In this document: positions 31,546 to 42,317 of the stretch, in pieces | Position numbering within the stretch: position 1 is the stretch's first letter | Layout of the letters: each line of letters begins with the position of its first letter | Assembly (NCBI GenBank): GCA_022695795.1 | Contig: MU404073.1 | Coordinates: 124,001 to 188,000, forward strand | From: Biscogniauxia marginata | Lineage: Eukaryota; Ascomycota; Sordariomycetes; Xylariales; Xylariaceae | DNA length: 64,000 bases | Reading direction: 5' to 3' | Position numbers and translations under genes: made by a program | The notes under the pieces: generated by a model | Seen by the model: only the letters and a program-made list of their open reading frames with translations | Told to the model about the DNA's origin: nothing | Databases searched by the model: none

Positions 31546-34500
31546 ATGGACCAGACAACAGCTTCCCGGATACCCTCTATTGTCGTGCCTGATGAGGAGA
31601 AGGAAGAGGAGCGCAAGGCTAGACAACATCATGGCGAGGGCTCTGAATCACGGGTGAAACCGAGACCTGTCCGTTACCCAGATGGTCTTGCCGATCGCCT
31701 ACAATCCCGAGATAAAGATTACGGCCATAAAAATGACATACAAACTAGCCTAGATCCAAGGAGCACCGAAACAAGGGACCAGGGTCGAAATTTGCTACGA
31801 GATGTCCATCCCCATACATCAACACGATCCCCTTCGCCGCATCATAGGCAGTCTGCATATCAGCGAACAAAGGGACTAGGTGAAGATTTGAGGCCGACTA
31901 GGTCACCCTCTCCTTTGAGCCGTTCGGTATCTGCGTATACAACGCGTCAGAGGTCCTGGCCAATTCATAATCCTGATCGGTCCAGGTTTTCTGACCCAGG
32001 AAATCTTTTGGCCCGTTCCACAGGTACGCCTGGGGCTCGAACTCAACCACGTCGCTTGCGCAAGAAATCCATTTATATACCACCAACTGCCGCCTCATCG
32101 GTTCAAGGCTCGGCTCTTCCGAGTCCTGATCTTGCAGCTCCTGGTTTCTCACCAATAGCTTTGAATAATCTACGCGGGATCTACCATCAACAATATTCCA
32201 GTGGCCAGCCCTTCAGTGATCTAACTGACATGCGTTCATGTATAGCTACTGTTGAACTAAAGCCCCCTACCAATAACATGAAGCCAACCCCCAATAAACG
32301 TTATGAACACGTCTGGGAGAAACACAGAGATTACCTTGAAGACGCCGGCCAAACTAGTCTCATGCCGATTTCATCAGGCGAATATCTTGAAGAGGGTCTC
32401 CGGGGAAGTGCTATAACGCTCAACTGTCCGGACGATGTCCAGGGTGCAGCTAAAGCGGACGATGTCAAAACGTGGTGGCTGTGAGTGTCACTTCTATGAC
32501 CTACCCCATTATCTGAGCCTCCTTCTAACTGACGGCATAGCCACGTAAATCGACATTCGGTGGGAATAAGTCTCCTCGAGGTAAACTGAAACCTACCTCC
32601 TTATTCTATTGATATAATTGGTCCTAATTCGTTCCAGGACCTCTTAATAAGCTGCCCATATATCCACGATGATGCCAAATGGGTCGCGTTAGCATTCCTC
32701 GGCCATGTTTTGCCCACCGTGGAAAAGCAATCATCCGTAGGAAAATACATCGAGCCAGGATACGTAATGCGATATGATGGACGTCACTCACTAAGTCGAT
32801 ACAAGAAGGATACGTCTGTTACCTTCATTGCAGCGCCATATTTATCATTCATGTCTGGGGCCACTCTAGGACATGAGTCCAAGGAAGATCATATCACCCG
32901 GACCCTTCTACAGTCATTGTACGATTACGATCTTCAGGATATTCGAGCTTCGCGTAATTCCTCGTGGAGACAGGTTTTTAACAGTGACAAGACGATATAT
33001 GCTCCACAACTATGGTGCTTGATGGTCGGTACAAGTACGCAAATATTTGCCCTTAACTCACGTTACTATTGTGTCTCTATCTAACAATAAGCAGACGTCG
33101 TTATAACCCTTGGGGATATTTCAGTACTGCATATCACAGGGAGGCTTATCGGAGTTAACCCTTACGAACCTGGAGCACGGAAGACGATTTTCATAGTTCA
33201 GCCATATCATGACCATTATTCTTTCGATGTTCAGCAAGGAATGGCGTTTACAGTGAGTTACAGGAAAATAAGCATCCCTAGCCAAGATTTGAGGGATCTC
33301 AGAATACTTACCACTGACTCTGTGAGATGTAGGAATTTCTACAGCTTGTGACTAGAGCCATACAGGAACATCACCACCTTGAAACAGATTTTGACCTTGA
33401 AGACGAAGATGGTCGCCTCCTCACCGCCAAAAGATGGTTAAATCTTTTGAGCTCAACACAGTTCTCCAAAGCCACATTTATAGTCGTTTTCAGGAAGGAA
33501 GACGACGGTGATGGCGAAGCTAACAGTAGCATGAACGACAGCTTGACTTTAGAACCCGAGGGATCTTCGGAGGTGGATACAACGATAGGAACCCAAATAG
33601 GTTCACCTGATCTGACAAACGAAGAAACCTCCATCGGGTCTATAGGTCCAGCTGAAAGATTTGACATGATAGATTCGGCAGAGGAAAACCAAAAAGGGGG
33701 CACGAACAGCAATAACCCATTTAAAATGCCGCCTCGATTGAATGCATCAAATCTATACCACTCGTCCACAAGTAGGCTCAGATCGGCTCAAAGAGGTCCA
33801 AATTCACGACCATTCTTTACATGGATTCAACACTCTCAAGGTAGTCAACTTAATTCTCAGAGTCCTCCTACTAAACTCCTCCAAAAATTACACAGCTCTC
33901 TACGCAACGAGAATGAGCTATACAAAATTGGTCACCAATGCAAGCTTCGGAACCTTCATAGGAGGCATCACTGTCTAGCTCATATGGCGGGTGAAACGGA
34001 AAGGAAATCATCATCAACTAGTTGGAAGGGACAGGAGTCCACTCCATCTAGTCCCGACGCCAGCATATCAGCGGATGTGGATGACTCATTCCCTTCACAT
34101 TCAAGATGGAGTAGCCAATTCCGATCACGAAAGTCCTTGTATGAAAGACCATCTCTTGGCTCTCAGAAGACTAGTAACTATACCGCTGCATCTGAAAGCA
34201 CAAAACCTGCGATGAGCACCCTCTTGTCAAATGCTAGCAAAATGTTTGTCCGCCTGACCTTGGATAAAGATCTGGTCGGTGATGTTCCCGGAGTGGAATC
34301 TGAGGTACAAGATCTATCGAATCACATCAAAGCGATGCGGTTAATGTTGAGAGCTCTGTACGAGGTATCGACAGACTTGCTGAGCTTATTTGTGCCCCTA
34401 GAGTATGACGATAATATCGTCATTAGAAAGCATTTGGGCTGCTTAGACCAGATTTTCAAGGTACGATCCGTGTAACAACGTGGCATGCGAACTGTCTAAT

Positions 34501-36158
34501 CTGATTATTTGTAGCATGCTGAGTTTTCGTTGGCAATTAACGACACGGATAGCTCTGATCAATGGTTAATACGTGACTTCATGGCCGATGTTTCCATGAA
34601 GACAGGCCAAACACTTTCAAAGCTCGAGGATACGTCTTTCCAGGGCTGTGAATCATGTCGTTCGGGAAAGACATACGAAGATGTTGAGACGGCCTTAAAG
34701 CACATCCACAGTCACCTAGAACATAAGGATGATGAAAATAGGAAGATCAACTACCAGTGGCTTGATGATCCTTGTTTGGTCTGGCTCGTACCTCAACACC
34801 CCCTTAGTCATGACCGATGGTCTCGAAATGTGAAAGGGGTAATTGAACCACTCCTCCATTCATTGAGGCAAATACGCAGCCAGGCAGAAGAGTTGCGCCT
34901 CTCAGTCTCAACCTCGAAAGACGGACACGACACGCTTGACTACATAGCACAGGAACTTCCGAGCAGTCTAGTCCAAGCATTTGAAATGATTTTATTAATG
35001 CACCTCGTTACGGCTCAACGAGTTTCAATCGCCATTGGAGGCAATAAACGGTCGCGACACAAGTTTTTGAAGACCATTCGAGTACCACAGAACACAAGCA
35101 GCACATTTTTAGCCAGACAATTCAAGGAATACACAGAGAAAGCCACCGCTCTTCTAAGCAAGGCCCAGAAAGACCTCATCCTTTTCAGCTCGACAACAAC
35201 GCACCCTGGGAGTGTGAATTTGAAACCTATCGGCCGCGAGTTCTTGGTAGCGGCTATCCTAAATACCCTTCAAAACCAGCTTCTAGAGCATGGTACACAT
35301 CTGAGTGTTCTCGACCTCTACAGAAGCAAGATATCAAAGTTGCAGTATCTCGTCAGCGCAAGGCCACAGAGACGATTGTTCCTCGAGATTAAAGCCGTGG
35401 AAATCGAGCTGCAAGCGCTCCGAAACGTGTTCAGCTCCCAAAACAACATGTTTCAGAAATACTTACTCACTCTGGACCCGTCGTCGTTTCACGTGCCAAA
35501 CTCAGATCGAGACTCGCAGTATCCATTAGAGTGTAACTATATTGACGAACAGCTTCGGGTACTTGAAGCGAAAGACCTTGAATTGCAATTCCTCCAATCG
35601 TGCGCTAGAGACCTTAAATCGCAAGTCAAACAAAGTATCGAGATCCTCGAGGAGGGTCACGGAAAGGCCATCAGGGTGTTCACTATTGTCACCCTGTTTT
35701 TCCTTCCTATGTATGTGCAGTTGAGTTGCATCCGTTGGTATTCAGAGGAAATTTATTAACTTTGTGATACCTAAAGGTCTTTTTTCACCAGCTTCATGGG
35801 CATGAACACGGTGGACATCAGGGACACAGACAGGGACCAGCGATTCTTCTGGGCGATATCGATCCCGATGACGGCGGGAGTCGTGGCACTCGCGATGATA
35901 TACGGGTACAAGTGGGATTCCGTCATGGACTTCGCCTCGACGGTGTGGGAAGTCTACCAGACGAGGCGCGAAGGGAGGCACAAGCATGCGGGCTTGGAAA
36001 TCCCGGGGCTGTCAGATACCCATTCCTACCGGGACGACAGAGGGAGCTCCACGCGCAGCCTCAAGTCTACGGAGAGGATGCCGCCGAGGCTGCGACTCGC
36101 GGAGGCGGTTTGGTCTTTTTTCCGACGTGGAAGGGCTTCCTCGGAGGCAGATGTGTGA
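31546..36158 (+). CDS. Large CorA-like (Mg2+ transporter-like) membrane protein
   Basis: Seven exons are inferred: 31546-32480, 32541-32580, 32638-33034, 33095-33252, 33333-34460, 34515-35710 and 35792-36158, for 1406 residues. The first ~250 residues are disordered, with Arg/Ser/Pro repeats such as TRSPSPHHR. A folded cytosolic part follows, split by a Ser-rich insertion. Near the C-terminus a long helix (LQFLQSCARDLKSQVKQSI) runs into TM1, AIRVFTIVTLFFLP, then the loop FMGMNTVDIRD with the Gly-Met-Asn motif of CorA pores (residues 1288-1290) and TM2, FFWAISIPMTAGVVALAMIY. A basic cytosolic tail ends it. This is the architecture of the large fungal CorA-like family whose transport activity is mostly unproven. 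The join at intron 6 gives LPIFMGMN, two or three residues shorter than the usual spacing between TM1 and GMN, so that junction deserves checking. Confidence 0.85.
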
Positions 36159-38017
36159 TCGAGGCGGAGACAGGAACTCTAGAAACATTGCGACTGCGTC
36201 GTGCATGTGGCCTAGGGTGGCTATCCTAAGATGGGCGCTGTTCGCATACCTGTTCGCGCTTGATTATTAATGTCGTGGAGAAAAACTTCCTTCGTGGTGG
36301 CGTTATCTGCATCGTCACGTTATCAGAAACAACATCTCGTTTGGGTGGTTAGATTATGGAAGTGTGAAGACACAACACGCTCCATACCATCTGACTCCGC
36401 CTTCGTGGCCTTAGACTCAAGGTGAAGAGAGGTGACCTAAACAGGATACCGGGTTATTCATTACATGAGAACATTCGAGAGGAGGTTGGGCGATATTCTG
36501 TCGGACGAGGAGGCGACGCCGTTGAATCTTCTTAGTCTCGTTACGATATAGGGTTAGAAATTTCCTCGTGTCGGCACCTAGGCAGAGGCATATTTTTGGT
36601 GCCCAGAACGTGGGTATCGTAAGCTCGCAAAATGGCCCGAGGCCGGGGAGGCGACACTGTCTTGCCTAGCCTTGCCCAGTGACTTGGCAGCGGTCTACAT
36701 TGAGCATGAAGGCCACGAGGACGGGAAGAACCTCGGGTATTAGTGGTGCAATCAGAACAGAGATGTTTCGAGCGCGCTAGGACTTTGCTGCCGTTTTGGA
36801 TCACCGCGAATGCGACTAGCAGAGGAGTACACATCCGAGCATACATTAGTATACTATAATAACTCGACGGTTCTCCGCACTCCCTCCCCCTATCAACAAT
36901 ATACCTAGTGCCTGTTTACCCCATAGGCGGCTTCAGTTATGTACATGGTAGTCGGTACATCGTCGTCCGGGAATGATTCACTTGAGACATAGATGTATAC
37001 CTACCCCTTTTGACCTTTTCAACAATTCTAGTATTTGTCTGATAGGCCGCCAAGTGTGTTTCGTTCCGATAACAGCTCCGCCAGAGAAAAAAAAAAAGAC
37101 CATGCCGTCCAAGATCGGTAAAACTTGTCACAACGCTTTAAAATTACTCATCGCAATTTGCCGACCTGAACATGTTGTTGGGTGGGATGAATACAACGCG
37201 ACGGCTTGCTGATTCGGGGTTTTCTCCGCACGCCAAGTTCTGGGGGGCCCCGCAAAATCCCCATGGCTTTTCTCCAAGGTCGACCAGGGGGTCTTACCGG
37301 TGTTGGGAATGGTAAGCAATTTACTCTGGTGATATCGGTCCTTTCGAGAGCTCGTCAAGGTTTGTTGTTTCCATGGAAGAAACAATTGGTTTTTAAGGGG
37401 TCAATTGTAATGGCTCTTGAGGAAATACCAAATCTTCGAGCTCATGTTCCCCTGAGGCCAATATAACAAATGTCTCGTCCCGAACGCCTGGATCGTTCGT
37501 CCTATCCGCCTATGACGGAGGACCCGAGTTACCGGCTTGGGGAAATGCACCTTCGCTTCATGCGGGGGCTGCCGGGCACAGTCTCTTCATTTAAACCACG
37601 AGATGCTACACGGGCCGAATACCATCTCATCGGTGTGCCTTAGCTCAGTAACGTATAAGCCTAGTTCCGTCTCTGGAGTCCACGTGCCCATCAAGCCCCC
37701 GGGCCCTGTTGATTTACAATCCATCACATCAAAAATCCGATTCGACGGCCGGGGTATCGCGTAGTGTTTCCTGCTTCTCGAAAGCGGCCAAAGGCAGAAT
37801 ATTCTCTGGTCTTGACCCGGGGTTTCGCCGGTGCCCAGGGAGAGCGTTTCTTGTTACGGACGCGCCATCTCCACCTAGTCTTCTGGTGTATATCGAGTAG
37901 CAAGGGGATATATATATCAGTACGCATCCGGGGCATGGAGCGGCAAAATTCCCTGGTAAGCCTGTTGCGAGAACTTCTCATTGTACGCTCTTCACGTTTC
38001 GCGGTCATATTTTCATT
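36159..38017. other. Intergenic
   Basis: About 1.86 kb with several short open frames on both strands, none resembling a family. Base composition is closer to coding DNA than in other spacers, so an undetectable relic is possible. The last few hundred bases would be the promoter of the GH3 gene. Confidence 0.4.
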
Positions 38018-40921
38018 ATGCTGCCCGAAATGCTATGGGTGAGGCTCCTAGCCGCCCTAGGAGTGTTCGCCTCATGTGCTCAAGCCCAAGACGACATCAT
38101 AACTAGCGATACTTTCTTCTACGGCCAGTCAGAACCTGTATATCCCACACGTACGTGCCCACCGCTGTCATCTTATGCCAATTTAAGGACACTAGGAGCT
38201 AACTTACCCTTTAAGCCGAGACGCCTGCGCAGGGGGCTTGGAAAGACGCGGTCATCAAGGCGAGAAAGTTTGTCAGCCAATTGACTCTAGAAGAGAAGGT
38301 ATGATCTCCAAATCACTTAGTAGACTCTAATGACTTACTTGGCCTCGTAGGCCAACTTGACTGCTGGCGCTCCGAGCGATACTGGATGTAGTGGCGTTAT
38401 TCCAGGCATTCCTCGCCTGAGATTTCCTGGAACCTGCGTCACAGATGCCGGTAATGGCGTCAGGAACACAGACTTTGTCACCTCGTGGGCTTCTGGAATT
38501 CACGTTGGTGCTAGGTTAGTTCTTGCATATTCATATCGCAAGATAACGAGTCTTCTGACGATTCTAACTGTTGACATGGATAGCTGGAACAAGGACCTTG
38601 CCTACCAGAGAGCGTTCTTTATGGGAGGTGAGGCGAAGGCTAAAGGTGTAAACGTGCTCCTTGGACCCGTCGTTGGTCCTGCCGGACGGGTGTTACGAGG
38701 AGGTCGCAACTGGGAAGGTGAGTAAAACACACTCACACTACTCACCTTAAATATGAAGCTGAGCTAATGTTACGTGTAGGATTCTCTATAGATCCATACC
38801 TATCTGGACGGCTGGTATATCAGACGGTTTCTGGTATCCAAAATGCAGGTGTTAGCGCGTGCACTAAAGTAAGGTCGTCTCCTAATGCTGCTGATATTTG
38901 GCTAACGCGATCCGATAGCACTTCATCGCCCAAGAGCAAGAGTCTCATCGGCTTCCGACCAGGGAAGGGCCCTTTGCGGAAAGTGTCTCTTCCAATGTGG
39001 ATGACAGAACTATTCATGAGCTGTACTTGTGGTGAGTTGACTGCCTATGACGACCAACGCTGCACGTAGACTAAGAACGGTGGTATAAGGCCATTCTATG
39101 ACGCGGTGAAAGCCGGAACTGGCTCCATCATGTGTTCCTATAACAGGTTAAACAATTCATATGCGTGCGCAAACAGCAAGGCCCAGAACGGACTTTTGAA
39201 GACTGAGCTCGGCTTTCAGGTATGCCTGTATCTGATTCATTGCTCACTAGGAAAGGATTTGCTAACGAATGTAGGGTTATATCATGTCTGACTGGGGTGC
39301 GCAAAGGTCAGGTGTCGCCACCGCTCTGGCAGGTCTCGACGTTGCCATGCCTGATGGTGAGGGTACTTGGGGTGGGAATCTCACACTCGCTGTCAACAAT
39401 GGCTCCGTTCCGGTATCGCGCATTGACGATATGGTAACTAGGTATGATACTTACCTTTATCTATGTTAATGCGGGACAGCTATTGTACTAACGATATCAA
39501 GGGTCATTGCGTTATGGTACCATTTGAAGCAGGATCAGCCAGACTTCCCAGCGCCGGGTATCGGTATGCCTGCGGATATCAATGCGCCTCACAAGATCAT
39601 CGATGCTCGAAATGTCAAGTCCAAGCCGACGGCTTTCGACGGGGCCGTTGAAGGCCACGTTCTCGTCAAAAACGTAAACAAGACTCTACCCTTAGACTCG
39701 AAGAAGGTCAAGATGATCTCCATCTTCGGTTACTCAGCAAAGGCCCCGAACGTGATGAGCCCAGACAAGCCTGACGCAAATATGTCCTTCTCTGCGTGGA
39801 CTCTGGGCACAGAGGCCGCCAACACTACCGAGGTGAATCTAGGTTTCTTCGGGAACTTCAACATCACGTATTCTGCTATCGCACCGAACGGCACCTTGGT
39901 TTCCGGAGGTGGATCGGGAACCACATCAAGGAGCACCATCAGTACGCCGTACGACGCGCTCGTGGCGCAAGCCCAGGAAGACGGCACCTCCCTATTCTGG
40001 GACTTCGAGTCCTTTAACCCGTCAGTCATGACTACTTCAGATGCCTGTCTCGTCATCGGTAATGCCTGGGCTACCGAAGGGAACGACCGCCCGAGCCTAC
40101 GTGATGACTTCACAGATGGCCTGATCGAGAACGTGGCGAGTCAGTGCGCCAACACGATCGTCATCTTCCACAATGCCGGAGTGCGCCTCGTCGACACGTT
40201 CATCGACCACCCGAACGTCACGGCCGTCATCTTCGCCCACCTGCCCGGCCAGGACAGCGGCAAGGCGCTGGTCTCGCTGCTATACGGCAAGTCCAACCCC
40301 TCGGGACGCCTCCCGTACACGGTCGCGCGCAACGAGTCCGACTACGGCCACGTGCTGAACCCGGACGTGACGCTCGCGCCGAACCGTTTCCAGGTGTACC
40401 CGCAGAGCGACTTCACCGAGGGCACGCTCGTCGACTACCGCCACTTCGATGCGCAGGGCATCACGCCGCGCTTCGAGTTCGGCTTCGGCCTCAGCTACAC
40501 GACCTTCCGGTACGCGAACCTGCGCGTGGCCAAGAAGGCGGGCGCCGCGTTCCAGGCGTACCCGCGCGGGCCCGTCGCCGAGGGCGGCCAGGCCGACCTC
40601 TGGGACGTGCTGGCCACGGTGCGCGCCGACGTGACCAACGCCGGCGCCGTCGCCGGCAAGGAGGTCGCGCAGCTGTACCTCGGGGTGCCCGGCGCGGGCG
40701 CCGGCGGCGACGGGGCCACGCCGGTCCGGCAGCTCCGCGGCTTCGAGAAGCCGGCCATCGCCCCCGGCAAGACGGCCACGGTCGAGTTCGCCCTCACGCG
40801 CCGCGACCTGAGCACGTGGGACCCCGCGGCGCAGAAGTGGCTGCTGCGACGGGGCGAGTACGCCGTCTCGGTCGGGAGGAGCAGCCGGGACCTGCCGCTC
40901 GTGGGGAAGCTCGTGATATGA
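38018..40921 (+). CDS. Secreted GH3 beta-glucosidase
   Basis: Nine exons are inferred (38018-38150, 38216-38298, 38351-38514, 38584-38717, 38780-38868, 38919-39031, 39090-39219, 39275-39441, 39502-40921) for 810 residues. A signal peptide ([18 protein letters not shown], cleavage near AQAQ) precedes [14 protein letters not shown]. The TIM-barrel domain shows LTLEEKANLTAG across intron 2, [55 protein letters not shown], and the nucleophile Asp288 in IMSDWGAQ. The second domain has [12 protein letters not shown] and [15 protein letters not shown], and a fibronectin-III-like domain ends it ([17 protein letters not shown]). It should release glucose from beta-glucosides or cello-oligosaccharides outside the cell. 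KHF-x-A-QEQE replaces the common KHFIGNEQE, and RSGVAT stands for HSGVAA. The 3' part from about 40140 is far richer in GC than the intron-dense 5' half. Confidence 0.94.
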
Positions 40922-40926
40922 CGGGA

Positions 40927-40955
40927 CCTACCTACCTACCTACCTACCTACCTAC
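40927..40955. repeat. (CCTA)n microsatellite
   Basis: About seven tandem CCTA units lie just after the GH3 stop codon. Shorter runs of the same unit are at 54587-54600. Confidence 0.9.
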
Positions 40956-41435
40956 TTTCCCTACTTATTATACCTTGGGTTACGATTATGAGTAATTAGT
41001 TCTACGTGTTAATTAGGGGGGGGGGATGTGTAATGTGCTTTTAACTTAGTACATAAGGTGTCGCGGGGATAGTGTATGTATAATAGGTGCTGATTGCCAC
41101 AAGCGATTAGCGGCGTCGCTTTTGCCTTACAAGGCTTATGTTTCAACACTCCCCTAGTATTAGTATTAATACGTTAAAGTACATAAAAGTATATGTTTAT
41201 TATTAAGGCGTGATAACCCATCTCATGGTTTTGAGACTGTTACTTTTTGTTTTTATTTTTATAATTTAAAGTTTATTAGTTTTGTGTTATTATTACGAGC
41301 AAATACTACTTTCGCACGAACTAATGGTATAAGATATAGAACGAAGGAGAGACTTATAGTCATTGTTAATACTAGCAAAATATTCTTTTTCTATGCAAAT
41401 GGTGTTAGTAGTGGTAGTCGTCGTCCACTCAAGCA

Positions 41436-41765
41436 TCACATCACCATGCAGCACTGAGTTTTGGAGCGCTCGTGCCCTCTTCTTCTTTTTTTGGTAGTAC
41501 GGCTTCGTGGCCGAGTCCTTCGATGCCCATATCTCCTGCTATTGCGTCTGCTAGAGCGGCGCTTATTGGACCCGTGCTCGGCGTGCTTTCCAGATTTCCC
41601 GGTGTGGCTGTCGTGCATGGTGACTGGTTGACTGCTTGCTTCATCCTTGGGCTCGGGAACGTGGTTGCCGAATTTCCATATCTCGGCGTCCTCAAACTCC
41701 TTGTCGATCCTCATCACGAACAGGTCCTCGTCGGGGATGGGTTTAGGTTCCACTACGTCATCCAT
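41436..41765 (-). CDS. Hypothetical small protein (doubtful)
   Basis: A 109-codon open frame starts MDDVVEPKPIPDEDLFVMR and has an acidic N-terminal half, then a strongly basic, Arg/Ser/Lys-rich half ending TQCCMVM. An overlapping frame over the second half also stays open (84 codons), so either frame or neither may be used. I recognise no family, no signal peptide and no membrane segment. It is isolated between the GH3 gene and repeat DNA. It may be spurious. Confidence 0.25.
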   Translation of the reverse strand: MDDVVEPKPIPDEDLFVMRIDKEFEDAEIWKFGNHVPEPKDEASSQPVTMHDSHTGKSGKHAEHGSNKRRSSRRNSRRYGHRRTRPRSRTTKKRRRGHERSKTQCCMVM

Positions 41766-42156
41766 ATTAGTAGCTGCTGAAAATGGGTTTTGGAGAGGAG
41801 AGCGATGGTGGATTTTGTGCCAAAGGTTTCTCAGTTTTAGATATCGCGATCGCGGAGAATTGGGGAGGAGAACCGGTTCCTTAAGAATACATCCTGGGAT
41901 TAGGAATTAGTACAATAAATAGGTTTTTGGAGAATGTGAAAATCTGTTATAGAGCCGAAATGCTAAGAATATGTCTGATTTGATGTGAGTTCTTATGATT
42001 GCGTAGGTAATTATATCTTTTATTCTGTCGCTGGGTGTTTGACTGGAGACTTTTATGACTAGAGTGTATTTATTAGTCTTCGCAATCCATTCAGGTGCAG
42101 ATTTGAGCTTGTATACCATTAAATACTTAGTAAGCTAACACATTATTTCATCCGCT

Positions 42157-42317
42157 TGTGGAGATAAGACGAAGTATAAGGATGGTATCAAGTGTAATCG
42201 TCTGGGGCGAGCCAGGCAGGTGAGCAGTAGTCAGGGAGGTACCTTATATGTTCATATAAGGAGGGCCATGTATGACCATCAAGTGAGGCCAGCGTCACGT
42301 ATTCTAATATTCTAACA
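42157..42317. repeat. Possible diverged third copy of the LTR-like repeat
   Basis: TGTGGAGATAAGACGAAGTA, then AAGGATGGTATCAAGTGTAA, resembles the first 45 bp of the other two copies. The remainder is diverged and the end (TTCTAACA) is uncertain. No target duplication is visible. It includes the short inverted repeat CCTTATATG...CATATAAGG. Confidence 0.4.

Noticed and set aside
40144..40995. 283-codon plus-strand frame overlapping the GH3 gene
   Set aside because: Arg/Pro-rich shadow caused by high third-position GC. The GH3 frame carries the conserved domain.
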